From positions 1 to 64,000 of the forward strand of contig NZ_FTOM01000001.1 of the NCBI RefSeq assembly GCF_900156695.1: a stretch of 64,000 bases of DNA, given 5' to 3'. Positions 55,037-64,000 of this stretch are shown piece after piece (within the stretch, counting starts at the first letter, position 1; every line of letters begins with the position of its first letter). A model generated the notes under the pieces. The model searched no databases. It worked only from the letters and a program-made list of their open reading frames with translations, and was not told the DNA's origin. This DNA comes from Phaeovulum vinaykumarii (lineage in GTDB: Bacteria > Pseudomonadota > Alphaproteobacteria > Rhodobacterales > Rhodobacteraceae). Position numbers and translations under genes: made by a program.

Positions 55037-57097
55037 CTAGCCTTCGATGCGTCCCAGATCGGCCACCGCAAGACAGGCCGCGCGGATCCGGTGCAACAGG
55101 TTCAGCCGGTTGCGCCGCACCACCGCATTGTCGGTGTTGATCTGCACTTCGGTGAAGAAGGCGTCGATCGGGCCGCGCAATTCGGCCATGGCGGCCATGG
55201 CGGCGGCGAAATCCTCGGCCGTCATTGCCGGCGCGATCGCGGCCTCGGCCCGGTCCAACGCGGCAAAGAGCGTGCGCTCGGCGTCGCTTTCGGCGAATTT
55301 GGGATCGGCACCATAGCTGTATTCCACCCCGTCGCGGGCCTCGGCCTGGGTCAGGATGTTGTTGGCGCGCTTGAAGCCCTGGATCAGGTTCTCGCCGTCG
55401 TCGGTCTTGAGGAAGGCCGCCAGCGCCTCGGCGCGCTTGACCACCAGCGTCAGATCGTCGGCGCCGGGCATCCCCAGCACCGCGTCGATCACGTCATGGC
55501 GGATGCCCTCGTCGCGCAGGAACACCTTGAGCCGGTCGTGGAAGAAGCTCAGCAGATCGCCCGCATCCGCCCCGGAATTGGCCTTTTCGAACATTTCCAG
55601 CAGCGGCAGCCGCAATTTGTTGACCAGAACCAGACGGATCACACCCAGCGCGGCGCGGCGCAGCGCGAAGGGATCCTTCGAGCCGGTGGGTTTCTCGTCG
55701 ATCGCCCAGAAGCCGGTCAGCGTGTCGATCTTGTCGGCCAGGGCCACCGCCACCGTCACCGGCGCATCGGGCACCGCATCGCCCGGCCCCAGCGGCGAAT
55801 AATGCCCCTTGCAGGCCTCGGCCACGGCCTCGGGCAGGCCGGCGGCACGGGCGTAATAGCCGCCCATGATGCCCTGAAGCTCGGGGAATTCGCCCACCAT
55901 TTCCGATTGCAGGTCGGATTTGACCACACGCGCGGCCTCGGCGGCCAGATCGGGCTGCGCCCCGACCCGCGGCGCGATCTCGCGCGCCAGCGCCTCGATC
56001 CGGTCGATGCGGGCCTTCTGGCTGCCCAGCTTGTTGTGGAAGGTGACATTGGCCAGGCCCGCCCCCATCCCCTCGAGCCCCTCGGCCTTCACGCGGGCCA
56101 GGTCGTTTTCCCAGAAGAAGCGCGCATCCGACAGCCGCGCCGACAGCACCTTGCGGTTGCCCTTGAGGATGGTCTCGCCGCCGTCGGGCGCCTCGATATT
56201 GGCAACCGTCACGAAGCCCTCGATACGGGCCGTGCGCGGGTTGCGCAGCGAGAAGAACTTCTGGTGTTCGCGCATCGAGGTCTGGAGCACCTCGGGCGGC
56301 AGGCCCAGGAAATCCTCCTCGATCGGGCCGGCCAGCACCACGGGCCATTCGACCAGCCCCGAGACCTCGGCCAGAAGGCCCGCGTCCTCGACCAGTTCGA
56401 GATCGCGCGCAAAGGCCATGTTGGTGGCCTCGGCCGCGATGATGTTGGCGCGTTCCTCGGGGTCCAGCACCACCTTGGCGCGGGCCAGTTTCGCGCGGTA
56501 ATCGTCAAAACCGGTCACGGTGAAGGGCGCGGGCGCCATGAAGCGGTGCCCGCGCGTGGTGTTGCCCGCGACCAGCCCGTCGATCTCGAGCGGCACGACC
56601 GCGGCGCCGTGCTCGTCGACCAGAAGGCACAGGATCGCATGCAGCGGGCGCACCCAGCGCAGCGTGCCATTGCCCCAGCGCATGGATTTGGGCCAGGGAA
56701 AGTCGCGGATCGTGGTTTCGAGCGCCGCGGCGACGATCTCGGCGGCCGGACGGCCGGGATGTTCGATTTGTGCAAAGAACACCACGCCCTTGGGGGTCTC
56801 GCGGCGCTCGAATGTATCACGGGTCATATTCGTGGCGCGCTCGAAACCGGCGATCGCGGCCTCGGGGGCGTCGGCGCGCGGGCCCTTGCGTTCCTCGCGC
56901 CGGGTGGGCGAAGCCGCCGACAGCCCCTCGACCGTCAGCACCAGCCGCCGCGGGGTCGAGAAGGCCCCGGCCGAAGCATAGGTCAGACCGGCCACGACCA
57001 GCGCATCGGTCATCCGCGTCTTGAGATCCTGCGCGGCGCGGCGCTGCATCCGGGCCGGGATCTCTTCGGAAAAGAGTTCGATCAGCAGATCGGGCAT
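55037..57097 (-). CDS. glyS: Glycine-tRNA ligase beta subunit
   Basis: A 686-residue beta chain of the alpha2beta2 glycyl-tRNA synthetase. Seen are LLIELFSEEIPARMQRRAAQ at the N-terminus, RTDGCE-like WPKSMRWGNGTLRWVRPLHA, VNTRGHRF-like NTTRGHRFMAPAPF, DARFFWENDLARV (about 328-340), GIMGGYYARAAGLPEAVAEA and the C-terminal DALR-type anticodon domain ending RRNRLNLLHRIRAACLAVAD. Separated from glyQ by a small gene. Confidence 0.97.
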   Translation of the reverse strand: MPDLLIELFSEEIPARMQRRAAQDLKTRMTDALVVAGLTYASAGAFSTPRRLVLTVEGLSAASPTRREERKGPRADAPEAAIAGFERATNMTRDTFERRETPKGVVFFAQIEHPGRPAAEIVAAALETTIRDFPWPKSMRWGNGTLRWVRPLHAILCLLVDEHGAAVVPLEIDGLVAGNTTRGHRFMAPAPFTVTGFDDYRAKLARAKVVLDPEERANIIAAEATNMAFARDLELVEDAGLLAEVSGLVEWPVVLAGPIEEDFLGLPPEVLQTSMREHQKFFSLRNPRTARIEGFVTVANIEAPDGGETILKGNRKVLSARLSDARFFWENDLARVKAEGLEGMGAGLANVTFHNKLGSQKARIDRIEALAREIAPRVGAQPDLAAEAARVVKSDLQSEMVGEFPELQGIMGGYYARAAGLPEAVAEACKGHYSPLGPGDAVPDAPVTVAVALADKIDTLTGFWAIDEKPTGSKDPFALRRAALGVIRLVLVNKLRLPLLEMFEKANSGADAGDLLSFFHDRLKVFLRDEGIRHDVIDAVLGMPGADDLTLVVKRAEALAAFLKTDDGENLIQGFKRANNILTQAEARDGVEYSYGADPKFAESDAERTLFAALDRAEAAIAPAMTAEDFAAAMAAMAELRGPIDAFFTEVQINTDNAVVRRNRLNLLHRIRAACLAVADLGRIEG

Positions 57098-57100
57098 GGC

Positions 57101-57505
57101 TCACTCCGCCTTGCGAGAATGGGGATCGGGCTGCGCCCAGGCATAGGCGCGGCCATCGGGATAGACGGCAAGGATCCGGCGCAGACCGGGCGCGGGCGCA
57201 TCGCCCAGAAACGCCACCGCGCGGCCCGCGGCCAGATCGGCAGCCAGACGCGCAGGGTCATAGCAGGGCAGCGCCGCCGGCACCGGGCGGGCCGCATCCT
57301 CGAGAACATAGCTTTCGGTCATCAGCGCCAGCGACAGCGGCGTGCGCAGGCATTCGGCCCCGCCCCCCGCGGCCAGCGTCTCGGCCAGGAAGGGCTCGAC
57401 CTGGCCCGTGGCCACCGACACGAGCGAAACGGGCCCAAACGAGACCGGCCCAAGCGAAACCGGCCCGGCCGCGGCCAGCGCCAGAAGGGCGGCCGCCATG
57501 CTCAT
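57101..57505 (-). CDS. Small probable secreted protein between glyQ and glyS
   Basis: A 134-residue protein of no recognised family. The N-terminus is signal-like ([19 protein letters not shown]) and runs into a repeat of G-P-V-S-L/F from 15-bp units (57421-57465). The rest has two cysteines ([19 protein letters not shown]) that could form a disulfide. Its ATG overlaps the glyQ stop (ATGA), and its stop is three bases before glyS, so it is firmly within the operon. Alphaproteobacteria often keep a small gene at this spot. Confidence 0.6.
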   Translation of the reverse strand: MSMAAALLALAAAGPVSLGPVSFGPVSLVSVATGQVEPFLAETLAAGGGAECLRTPLSLALMTESYVLEDAARPVPAALPCYDPARLAADLAAGRAVAFLGDAPAPGLRRILAVYPDGRAYAWAQPDPHSRKAE

Positions 57506-58446
57506 GCGTCAACCTTGGGCTGGGCGGCCTCGGTCTGCACGAAGGCATCGGCGCAGGCCTTGGCCAGCGCCCGCACCCGCCCGATATAGGATTGCCGCTC
57601 GGTCACCGAGATCACGCCGCGCGCATCGAGCAGGTTAAAGAGATGGCTGGCCTTGATGCATTGATCATAGGCGGGATGGGCCATGATGATCGCCCTGCCG
57701 GTGCGCGGGTCGATCTCGGGCGCGGCCAGGATGCGGGCGCATTCGGCCTCGGCATGTTCGAAATGTTCAAACAGCGTCGCCGTATCGGCCTGATCGAAGT
57801 TGAACCGCGAGTATTCACGTTCGGTTTGTGCAAAGATGTCGCCATAGCTCAGCGCGATGGGCGCCTCGGGGGCGTTGAAGGGCATGTCCATCACATGGTC
57901 GATGCCCAGCACATACATCGCCAGCCGTTCAAGCCCATAGGTCAGCTCGCCCGCGACGGGGCGGCAATCATGCCCGCCGACCTGCTGGAAATAGGTGAAT
58001 TGGCTGACCTCCATGCCGTCGCACCAGACCTCCCAGCCCAGCCCCCAGGCGCCCAGCGTCGGGCTTTCCCAGTCGTCTTCGACAAAGCGGATGTCATGCA
58101 TCGCCGGGTCGATCCCGATCGCGGCCAGGCTGCCCAGATAGAGATCCTGAAGATCGGGCGGCGAGGGTTTGATGATGACCTGATATTGATAATAATGCTG
58201 GAGGCGGTTGGGGTTCTCGCCGTAGCGGCCGTCGGTCGGCCGGCGCGAGGGCTGGACATAGGCCGCCGCCCAGGGCCGCGCGCCCAGGCTGCGCAGCGTG
58301 GTGGCCGGGTGGAAGGTGCCCGCCCCCACCTCCATGTCATAGGGTTGCAGCACCGCGCAGCCCTTGCCCGCCCAATAGGCCTGGAGCCTCAGGATCACCT
58401 CCTGGAACGAGCGCGGATGGGAAACGGTCTCGGTGTCGGCGGTCAT
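57502..58446 (-). CDS. glyQ: Glycine-tRNA ligase alpha subunit
   Basis: A 314-residue catalytic alpha chain. Seen are [40 protein letters not shown] (motif 1-2 region), [54 protein letters not shown] and [15 protein letters not shown] (motif 3). First gene of a glyQ-x-glyS-ppdK unit. The length is typical. Confidence 0.98.
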   Translation of the reverse strand: MTADTETVSHPRSFQEVILRLQAYWAGKGCAVLQPYDMEVGAGTFHPATTLRSLGARPWAAAYVQPSRRPTDGRYGENPNRLQHYYQYQVIIKPSPPDLQDLYLGSLAAIGIDPAMHDIRFVEDDWESPTLGAWGLGWEVWCDGMEVSQFTYFQQVGGHDCRPVAGELTYGLERLAMYVLGIDHVMDMPFNAPEAPIALSYGDIFAQTEREYSRFNFDQADTATLFEHFEHAEAECARILAAPEIDPRTGRAIIMAHPAYDQCIKASHLFNLLDARGVISVTERQSYIGRVRALAKACADAFVQTEAAQPKVDA

Positions 58447-58667
58447 GGCGGCCTCTGTCGGAGAGAAAGGGCATAGCGAGAGAGCGCCCTCTCCCTAATG
58501 AACGCCCGCCGGGGGGTCAACGGCTGCGTGTGGAGAAAGCGTCTCGGCCCGGCGCGGACCTGTCCGCGCAGGCCCGCGGGGCGGCGTTTTGGGGGTGACG
58601 CGGGCGCGAGGGATGCTAACCTTCGCCCCCGATGGAATGTCGGGAAAACCAGAGGTTCGTGGTAGGC

Positions 58668-60476
58668 ATGGCGAGAATGAGCAGGAAATGGTCGGGGGTT
58701 TCGGCGCTGGCGATCTGGGTTGCGGCGGGGGCGGCAGGGGCAGACCCGGCCTGGGTTCAGGTGGAGGCGGTCCCGACCCTGCGCGAGGCCGAGGCGCGCG
58801 CGCAGGACTGGGCCGAGCGCCTGCCCGACGTGGGCGGCTTTGCCATGCGCAGCGGCTGGTATGCGATCGCGCTGGGGCCCTTTGCCGATGACGATGCCGC
58901 TGATGCGCGGGCCCGGTCGCTGCGCAGCGGCCGCATGATCCCCTCGGACAGCTATGTCACCGACGGCACCGAATATCGCCAGCAATTCTGGCCCGTGGGC
59001 GCCGGGCTGACCGGCCCGCGGATCAGCGCGCCGGCGCTGCCCGCCGACCCGATGGCCGCGCCCGCCACCGCGCCCGAACCCACCGCGCCCCGGCCCACAG
59101 CGGCGCCCCCCGACGCGGCCCCCGCTCTCGCGGCGCCCGCCATGCCCGTCGAGACCATGGCCGAGGCGCGCGCCTCCGAGGCCCGTCTGGACCGCGACGC
59201 GCGGATGGATCTGCAACGCGCGCTGGCCTGGGCGGGCTTCTATTCGGCCGGCATCGACGGCGCCTTCGGGCGCGGCACCCGCGCCTCGATGGCCGCCTGG
59301 CAGGAGGCCAACGGCCACGAACCCACGGGCGTTCTGAGCACCGCCCAGCGCGCCGAGGTTCTGGCGGCGATGGCGCGCGAGAAGGCGCAGCTGGGCCTGC
59401 GCCGGGTGACCGAGGACGAAGCCGGCATCGAGATCGACCTGCCGATGGGTCTGGTCGCCTTCGACCGCTATGACCCGCCCTTCGTGCATTACAAATCGGC
59501 CGACGGCACGGGGATCCGCGTCGTGCTGATCTCGCGGCCGGGCGACCAGGCGGCGCTGCGCGGGCTCTATGAGGCGATGCAGACCCTCGAGATCGTGCCG
59601 CTGGACGGCCCCCGCGATCTGGGGCGCACCCGCTTCGACATTTCCGGCCAGAACGCCGAGATCGCCTCGGTGGTTCATGCCGAATTGCGCGACGGCGCGA
59701 TCAAGGGCTATGCGCTGGTCTGGCCCGTCACGGCGGATGACCGCATGGTCACCCGCGCCCGCGCGGCGATGAAGGACAGCTTCCGCGCCCTCGACGGGCG
59801 GGTGCTGGACGACAGCCTGGGCCAGCCGATGTCGGTGTCGCGCGCGGACCTGATGTCGGGGCTCGAGGTGCGCCGCCCGGTGCGCGCGCGCTCGGGCGTC
59901 TATGTCGATGAACGCGGCGCGGTGCTGACCACGGCCGAGGCCGTCGCGGACTGCGGCCGGGTGACGGTCGACGGGATCGACGCGCGTCTGGGCGCCACCG
60001 ACCCGGACCTGGGCCTGGCGCTGCTCGAGCCCGAGGCGCGGCTGGCCCCGCGCGCGGTGGCCGATTGGCATGTGGGGCCGGTCGAGCTGAACGCCGAGGT
60101 CGCGGTGGCGGGCTATCCCTATGGCGATGCGGTCTCGGCGCCGGTGCTGACCTTCGGCACGATGGCGGGCCCCGGCGGCCTGACCGGCGAGACGGGGCAG
60201 GCACGGCTGGCGCTGGCCGCGCTAGAGGGGGACGCGGGCGGGCCGGTGCTCGATGCCACCGGCGCCGCGATCGGGCTTCTTCTTCCCCATCCCGAAGGCG
60301 ACCGGCTGCTGCCGGCGGATCTGTCGCTGACGCTGCGGGCCGGGCCGATCACGCAGATGCTGTCGGCGGCCGGGATCACGCCCGCCACCGCCGCCCCCGG
60401 CCGCGCTATCATGGCCGCCGAGGATCTGTCGCGCCGCGCCGCGGGCATGACCGTTCTGGTCTCCTGCTGGAACTGA
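58668..60476 (+). CDS. SPOR/peptidoglycan-binding protein with inactive trypsin-like domain
   Basis: A 602-residue exported protein. After a signal peptide (SGVSALAIWVAAGAAGA) comes a SPOR-like domain (AWVQVEAVPTLREAEARAQD; SGWYAIALGPF; about 26-110). A Pro/Ala linker follows, then a PG_binding_1 domain (DLQRALAWAGFYSAGIDGAF, GRGTRASMAAWQEANGHEPT, about 185-225), a middle domain and a C-terminal trypsin/HtrA-like domain (about 410-560). In that last domain the catalytic sites are replaced: TTAEAVADC where TNAHVV is expected (His to Glu) and EGDAGGPVLD where GDSGGP is expected (Ser to Ala). It probably binds septal peptidoglycan without protease activity. Upstream ATGs are possible starts. Confidence 0.8.
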   Translation: MARMSRKWSGVSALAIWVAAGAAGADPAWVQVEAVPTLREAEARAQDWAERLPDVGGFAMRSGWYAIALGPFADDDAADARARSLRSGRMIPSDSYVTDGTEYRQQFWPVGAGLTGPRISAPALPADPMAAPATAPEPTAPRPTAAPPDAAPALAAPAMPVETMAEARASEARLDRDARMDLQRALAWAGFYSAGIDGAFGRGTRASMAAWQEANGHEPTGVLSTAQRAEVLAAMAREKAQLGLRRVTEDEAGIEIDLPMGLVAFDRYDPPFVHYKSADGTGIRVVLISRPGDQAALRGLYEAMQTLEIVPLDGPRDLGRTRFDISGQNAEIASVVHAELRDGAIKGYALVWPVTADDRMVTRARAAMKDSFRALDGRVLDDSLGQPMSVSRADLMSGLEVRRPVRARSGVYVDERGAVLTTAEAVADCGRVTVDGIDARLGATDPDLGLALLEPEARLAPRAVADWHVGPVELNAEVAVAGYPYGDAVSAPVLTFGTMAGPGGLTGETGQARLALAALEGDAGGPVLDATGAAIGLLLPHPEGDRLLPADLSLTLRAGPITQMLSAAGITPATAAPGRAIMAAEDLSRRAAGMTVLVSCWN

Positions 60477-60625
60477 GCCCCGCCCGCAGACCCTCTGCAC
60501 GCCCATCGCGCCCGCCCCCCGCACCGGGGCGGGCGTCTGCGTTCGGGGGCGAGGGCTAGAAGTGGGCAAAGGCCAGGGGGGACGCGCGCCCGCTACGGGA
60601 AGAGAGCCAAGCCGCGGGCGGGCGC

Positions 60626-62074
60626 TCAGCCGCGCCAGAACCGCGGCAGCACCAGCACCAGCACCGTCATCATCTCCAGCCGGCCGACGAACATGCCCGC
60701 GGTCATCATCCATTTGGCGCTGTCGGGAAACTGGTTGATCGCCCCCGAGGGCGCGACCTCGGGGCCCCAGGCCGGCCCGACATTGGCGATGGCCGTCCAG
60801 GCCCCGGTCAGCGCCGTCTGCGTGGACAGCCCCGCCAGCGACAGCCCCACGATCAGAAGTCCGAAGCCCAGGATGAAGAACGAGAAGAAGGCGATGACCG
60901 AATTGACCACCTCTTCATCGACCGGGCGGCCGCCCAGCTGCACCGAGATCACCCGGTGCGGCGCATAGAGACGGCGGATCTGGGTCTTCACCGCCTCGAA
61001 CAGGATCAGGTAGCGGAACACCTTGATCGAACAGCCGGTCGAGCCGGTGCAGCCCCCGATCAGCCCGGTGATGATCAGGACGACGAAGCTGAAATGGCCC
61101 CATTTGGTCACGTCCTCGGAGGCATAGCCCGTGCCGGTGAAGGTCGAGACGACGTTGAAGGTGACCTCGCGCAGGGTGGGCAGGAAATCGGCCTCGTGGC
61201 GGAACATGCGATAGGCGACGATGGCCGCGATCGCATAGGCCAGCCAGCGCAGGAAGGCGCGCACCTGCACGTCGCGCCACAGCGGCGTGCCGTGCCCCTG
61301 GGTCAGCTGCACGAAGCGGATGAAGGGCAGCGCCGCCAGGATCATGAACACCGAGGCGACATATTCCGGCGCGCCCGAATAGATCGAGAAGCTCTCGTCG
61401 GTCGAGGAAAAGCCGCCCGTGCTCATCGTGGTCAGCGAATGCACGACGGCATCGAAGGGCACCATGCCCACCGCCAGATAGGCCAGCATGCAGGCGATGG
61501 TCAGCCCGACATAGATGCGGATCATCGCCATCGAGATGTCGAGCGCGCGCGGCAGCACCTTGCCCAGCGTGTCGAAGCCCTCGGACTTGAAGAATTGCAT
61601 CCCGCCGACCTTCATCACCGGCAGGAACACCATCGCCACGATGACGATCCCCAGCCCGCCCAGCCATTGCAGGATGCCGCGCCACAGGTTCACCCCGCGC
61701 GGCAGGTCGTCCAGATCGGGAAAGGCGGTGGTGCCGGTGGTGGTCAGCCCCGACATGGCCTCGAAATAGGCATCCGTGAAACTGGCATGGGGGGCGCCGA
61801 TGATGAAGGGCAGCGCCCCGAAGAAGGGCAGCGCCGCCCAGATCAGCGAGGTCAGAAGGAAGCTCTGGCGCAATGTCAGCGGACGCGGCGTGCCGCTCTG
61901 GCAGGCCAGCGCGGTCATCAGCCCGGCCGAGACGGTCAGGAAACCGGCCTCGAGAAAGGCGCCCCAATTGGCCGAGCCGTCGGAATAATCGAGCGCCAGC
62001 GGCACGGCCATGGCAAGGCCCAGGACCGCGACGAGAAGGCCGGTGACATAGCCGATGGGGCGCAGATCGATCAT
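60626..62074 (-). CDS. TrkH-family potassium uptake protein (second copy)
   Basis: A 482-residue membrane protein with canonical TrkH filter loops: EAMSGLTTTGTTAF, HSLTTMSTGGFSSTDESF, STFTGTGYASEDVTKWG and GAWTAIANVGPAWGPEV. The positively charged GGCTGSTGCSIKVFRYLIL segment is also present. It closely resembles E. coli TrkH/TrkG. No trkA is adjacent, so it would depend on the TrkA encoded at 20.2 kb. ATG 62074 (MIDLRPIGYV) is the usual start; the extension to 62110 was rejected. Confidence 0.93.
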   Translation of the reverse strand: MIDLRPIGYVTGLLVAVLGLAMAVPLALDYSDGSANWGAFLEAGFLTVSAGLMTALACQSGTPRPLTLRQSFLLTSLIWAALPFFGALPFIIGAPHASFTDAYFEAMSGLTTTGTTAFPDLDDLPRGVNLWRGILQWLGGLGIVIVAMVFLPVMKVGGMQFFKSEGFDTLGKVLPRALDISMAMIRIYVGLTIACMLAYLAVGMVPFDAVVHSLTTMSTGGFSSTDESFSIYSGAPEYVASVFMILAALPFIRFVQLTQGHGTPLWRDVQVRAFLRWLAYAIAAIVAYRMFRHEADFLPTLREVTFNVVSTFTGTGYASEDVTKWGHFSFVVLIITGLIGGCTGSTGCSIKVFRYLILFEAVKTQIRRLYAPHRVISVQLGGRPVDEEVVNSVIAFFSFFILGFGLLIVGLSLAGLSTQTALTGAWTAIANVGPAWGPEVAPSGAINQFPDSAKWMMTAGMFVGRLEMMTVLVLVLPRFWRG

Positions 62075-62232
62075 GCCTCTCTGCTTGCGGCGCGCGCCGG
62101 GGCCTGTCAAGCGGTGCAGGCGCCTGCCCGGCCGCCCGGCCTGCGCCCCGCGCTGCGGCGGGGTGCCGCAATAGCCCTTGCACCTGCCGCGCGGCCCCCT
62201 ATCCTTCGGCGCGGAAATGACAGGGGGCAGGC

Positions 62233-64000
62233 ATGTTCAAGAAGATCCTTGTGGCCAACCGCGGCGAGATCGCCATCCGCGTGATGCGTGCTGCCAACGA
62301 ACTGGGCAAGAAGACCGTCGCGGTCTATGCCGAGGAAGACAAGCTGGGGCTGCACCGCTTCAAGGCCGACGAGGCCTATCGCATCGGCGAGGGGCTGGGC
62401 CCGGTCGCGGCCTATCTCTCGATCCCCGAGATCATCCGCGTGGCCAGGGAATCGGGCGCGGACGCCATCCACCCCGGCTATGGCCTGCTGTCCGAGAACC
62501 CCGAATTCGTCGAGGCCTGTACAAATGCCGGGCTGACCTTCATCGGCCCGCGTGCCGAGACCATGCGCGCCCTGGGCGACAAGGCCAGCGCGCGCAAGGT
62601 CGCCATCAAGGCCGGGGTGCCGGTCATCCCCGCCACCGAGGTGCTGGGCGATGATTTCGACGCCATCAAGCGCGAGGCCGCCGAGATCGGCTATCCGCTG
62701 ATGCTCAAGGCCAGCTGGGGCGGCGGCGGGCGCGGCATGCGCCCCATCCTGGGCCCCGACGAGCTGGTCGAGAAGGTCCGCGAGGGCCGGCGCGAGGCCG
62801 AGGCCGCCTTCGGCAACGGCGAGGGCTATCTCGAGAAGATGATCACCCGCGCCCGCCATGTCGAGGTGCAGCTTCTGGGCGACAGCCACGGCGGGCTCTA
62901 TCACCTCTTCGAGCGCGACTGCACCGTCCAGCGCCGCAACCAGAAGGTCGTCGAACGCGCCCCCGCCCCCTATCTGACGGACGACCAGCGCGCCGAGGTC
63001 TGCGATCTGGCGCTTCGGATCGGCCGCGCGGTCGGCTATCAGAACGCCGGCACGGTCGAGTTCCTGATGGACATGGACACGGGGCATTTCTACTTCATCG
63101 AGGTCAACCCGCGCGTTCAGGTCGAACATACCGTCACCGAGGAGGTGACCGGCATCGACATCGTGCAGGCCCAGATCCGCATCGCCGAGGGCGCCACCCT
63201 GGCCCAGGCGACCGGCGTCGCCGCGCAGGACGGCGTCACGCTGTCGGGGCATGCGCTGCAATGCCGGGTGACAACCGAGGATCCGCAGAACAACTTCATC
63301 CCCGATTACGGCCGCCTGACCGCCTATCGCAGCGCCACCGGCATGGGCATCCGGCTTGACGGCGGCACCGCCTATGCCGGCGGCGTCATCACCCGCTATT
63401 ACGATTCGCTTCTGGTCAAGGTCACCGCCTGGGCCCAGACCCCCGATCAGGCCATCACCCGCATGGACCGCGCCCTGCGCGAATTCCGCATCCGCGGGGT
63501 GTCGACCAACATCGACTTCGTGATCAACCTGCTCAAGCATCCGACCTTCCTGGACATGAGCTACACGACGAAGTTCATCGACACGACGCCGGGGCTGTTC
63601 CACTTCAAGAAGCGGCGCGACCGGGCGACCAAGATCCTGACCTATATCGCCGACATCACCGTCAACGGCCACCCCGAGACCGCCGGCCGACCCCGTCCCC
63701 CGGCCGAGGCGCGCCCGCCCCGCCCGCCGCAGCCCGCCCGGCGCGACTTGCGGATGGGCACGCGCAACCTGCTGGATACGAAGGGCCCCGAGGCCGTCGC
63801 CGCCTGGATGAAGGCGCAGCAGAAACTGCTGATCACCGACACGACGATGCGCGACGGGCACCAGTCGCTTCTGGCCACGCGGATGCGCTCGATCGACATG
63901 ATCCACGCCACCCCCGCCTATGCCGCCGACCTGCCCGACCTGTTCTCGGTGGAATGCTGGGGCGGGGCCACCTTCGACGTGGCCTATCGCTTCTTGCAGG
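62233..64000 (+). CDS. pyc: Pyruvate carboxylase, 5' part (cut by window end)
   Basis: The first 589 residues of a single-chain pyruvate carboxylase, which makes oxaloacetate from pyruvate and bicarbonate using biotin. The biotin-carboxylase half shows [38 protein letters not shown]-grasp [53 protein letters not shown] and [16 protein letters not shown]. After a Pro/Arg-rich linker (about 480-505) the carboxyltransferase begins: [20 protein letters not shown], then [19 protein letters not shown] at the edge. The biotin carrier domain lies outside. Confidence 0.96.
   Translation, partial: MFKKILVANRGEIAIRVMRAANELGKKTVAVYAEEDKLGLHRFKADEAYRIGEGLGPVAAYLSIPEIIRVARESGADAIHPGYGLLSENPEFVEACTNAGLTFIGPRAETMRALGDKASARKVAIKAGVPVIPATEVLGDDFDAIKREAAEIGYPLMLKASWGGGGRGMRPILGPDELVEKVREGRREAEAAFGNGEGYLEKMITRARHVEVQLLGDSHGGLYHLFERDCTVQRRNQKVVERAPAPYLTDDQRAEVCDLALRIGRAVGYQNAGTVEFLMDMDTGHFYFIEVNPRVQVEHTVTEEVTGIDIVQAQIRIAEGATLAQATGVAAQDGVTLSGHALQCRVTTEDPQNNFIPDYGRLTAYRSATGMGIRLDGGTAYAGGVITRYYDSLLVKVTAWAQTPDQAITRMDRALREFRIRGVSTNIDFVINLLKHPTFLDMSYTTKFIDTTPGLFHFKKRRDRATKILTYIADITVNGHPETAGRPRPPAEARPPRPPQPARRDLRMGTRNLLDTKGPEAVAAWMKAQQKLLITDTTMRDGHQSLLATRMRSIDMIHATPAYAADLPDLFSVECWGGATFDVAYRFLQ

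Noticed and set aside
52356-55040. 894-residue plus-strand frame opposite ppdK
   Set aside because: Complementary to a conserved PPDK with clear catalytic motifs; no domain on the plus strand.
55091-57589. 832-residue plus-strand frame opposite glyS
   Set aside because: Shadow of glyS; Arg/Gly/His-rich with no recognisable motif.

Overview
The window looks like a chromosomal segment of a high-GC alphaproteobacterium of the Rhodobacterales (Rhodobacteraceae/Paracoccaceae type). The evidence is the very high GC, the Paracoccus-like sox gene order, an iscR-desulfurase-sufB-C-D-S operon whose IscR lacks the usual cysteines, glyQ-glyS-ppdK clustering, class I ilvC, and glmM-folP-folB linkage. No phage and no complete insertion sequence was seen.

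Layout. 0.3-2.4 kb: a Wzc/ExoP-type polysaccharide co-polymerase/tyrosine kinase. 2.7-8.3 kb: a decayed integrative element next to tRNA-Arg(CCG). It is bounded by an exact 16-bp direct repeat of the tRNA 3' end (2704-2719 and 8250-8265). It is a patchwork of conjugation and restriction gene fragments (hsdM', traG', trbE', trbD, trbB', ardC') around one intact metal-response cassette: a CsoR/RcnR-like regulator, an NreB-like efflux permease with a His-rich tail, and a YqaA-like membrane protein. 8.4-16.9 kb: a ten-gene iron-sulfur (SUF) operon on the minus strand, with three unusual membrane-protein genes and a YbjQ-like gene inside it. 17-25.2 kb: a hydrolase/HD-domain cluster, tgt, trkA-trkH potassium uptake, and hfq-hflX. 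25.6-28.1 kb: two uncharacterised genes and a PfkB sugar kinase.

28.1-41.1 kb is a thiosulfate-oxidising sox cluster: soxR-soxS (minus) divergent from soxVWXYZABCD-F (plus), flanked on both sides by three-cysteine YeeE/YedE (SoxT-like) transporters. SoxYZ carries the sulfur substrate, SoxXA links it on, SoxB hydrolyses off sulfate, SoxCD oxidises the sulfane sulfur, and SoxV, SoxW and SoxS supply reductant to periplasmic thiols. soxE is missing although soxF is kept. A run of 17 G lies in the soxS-soxV divergent region, and several Sox export signals contain short tandem DNA repeats.

41.4-64 kb is mainly housekeeping: a HAD nucleotidase, a UbiH-type monooxygenase, two overlapping Lrp/AsnC genes divergent from ilvC, DUF1989 and DUF429 genes, glmM-folP-folB, a SleB/CwlJ hydrolase, glyQ-x-glyS-ppdK, a SPOR/peptidoglycan-binding protein with an apparently dead trypsin domain, a second TrkH, and the 5' part of pyruvate carboxylase, cut by the window end.

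The most noteworthy points are the tRNA-bounded element remnant, the sox cluster (lost soxE, poly-G tract, repeat-built signal peptides, paired SoxT-like genes), the pseudo-protease at 58.7 kb, and the FolB fusion at 50.4 kb. I did not find a clearly new multi-gene defence or biosynthetic system. All assignments were made by eye from motifs.
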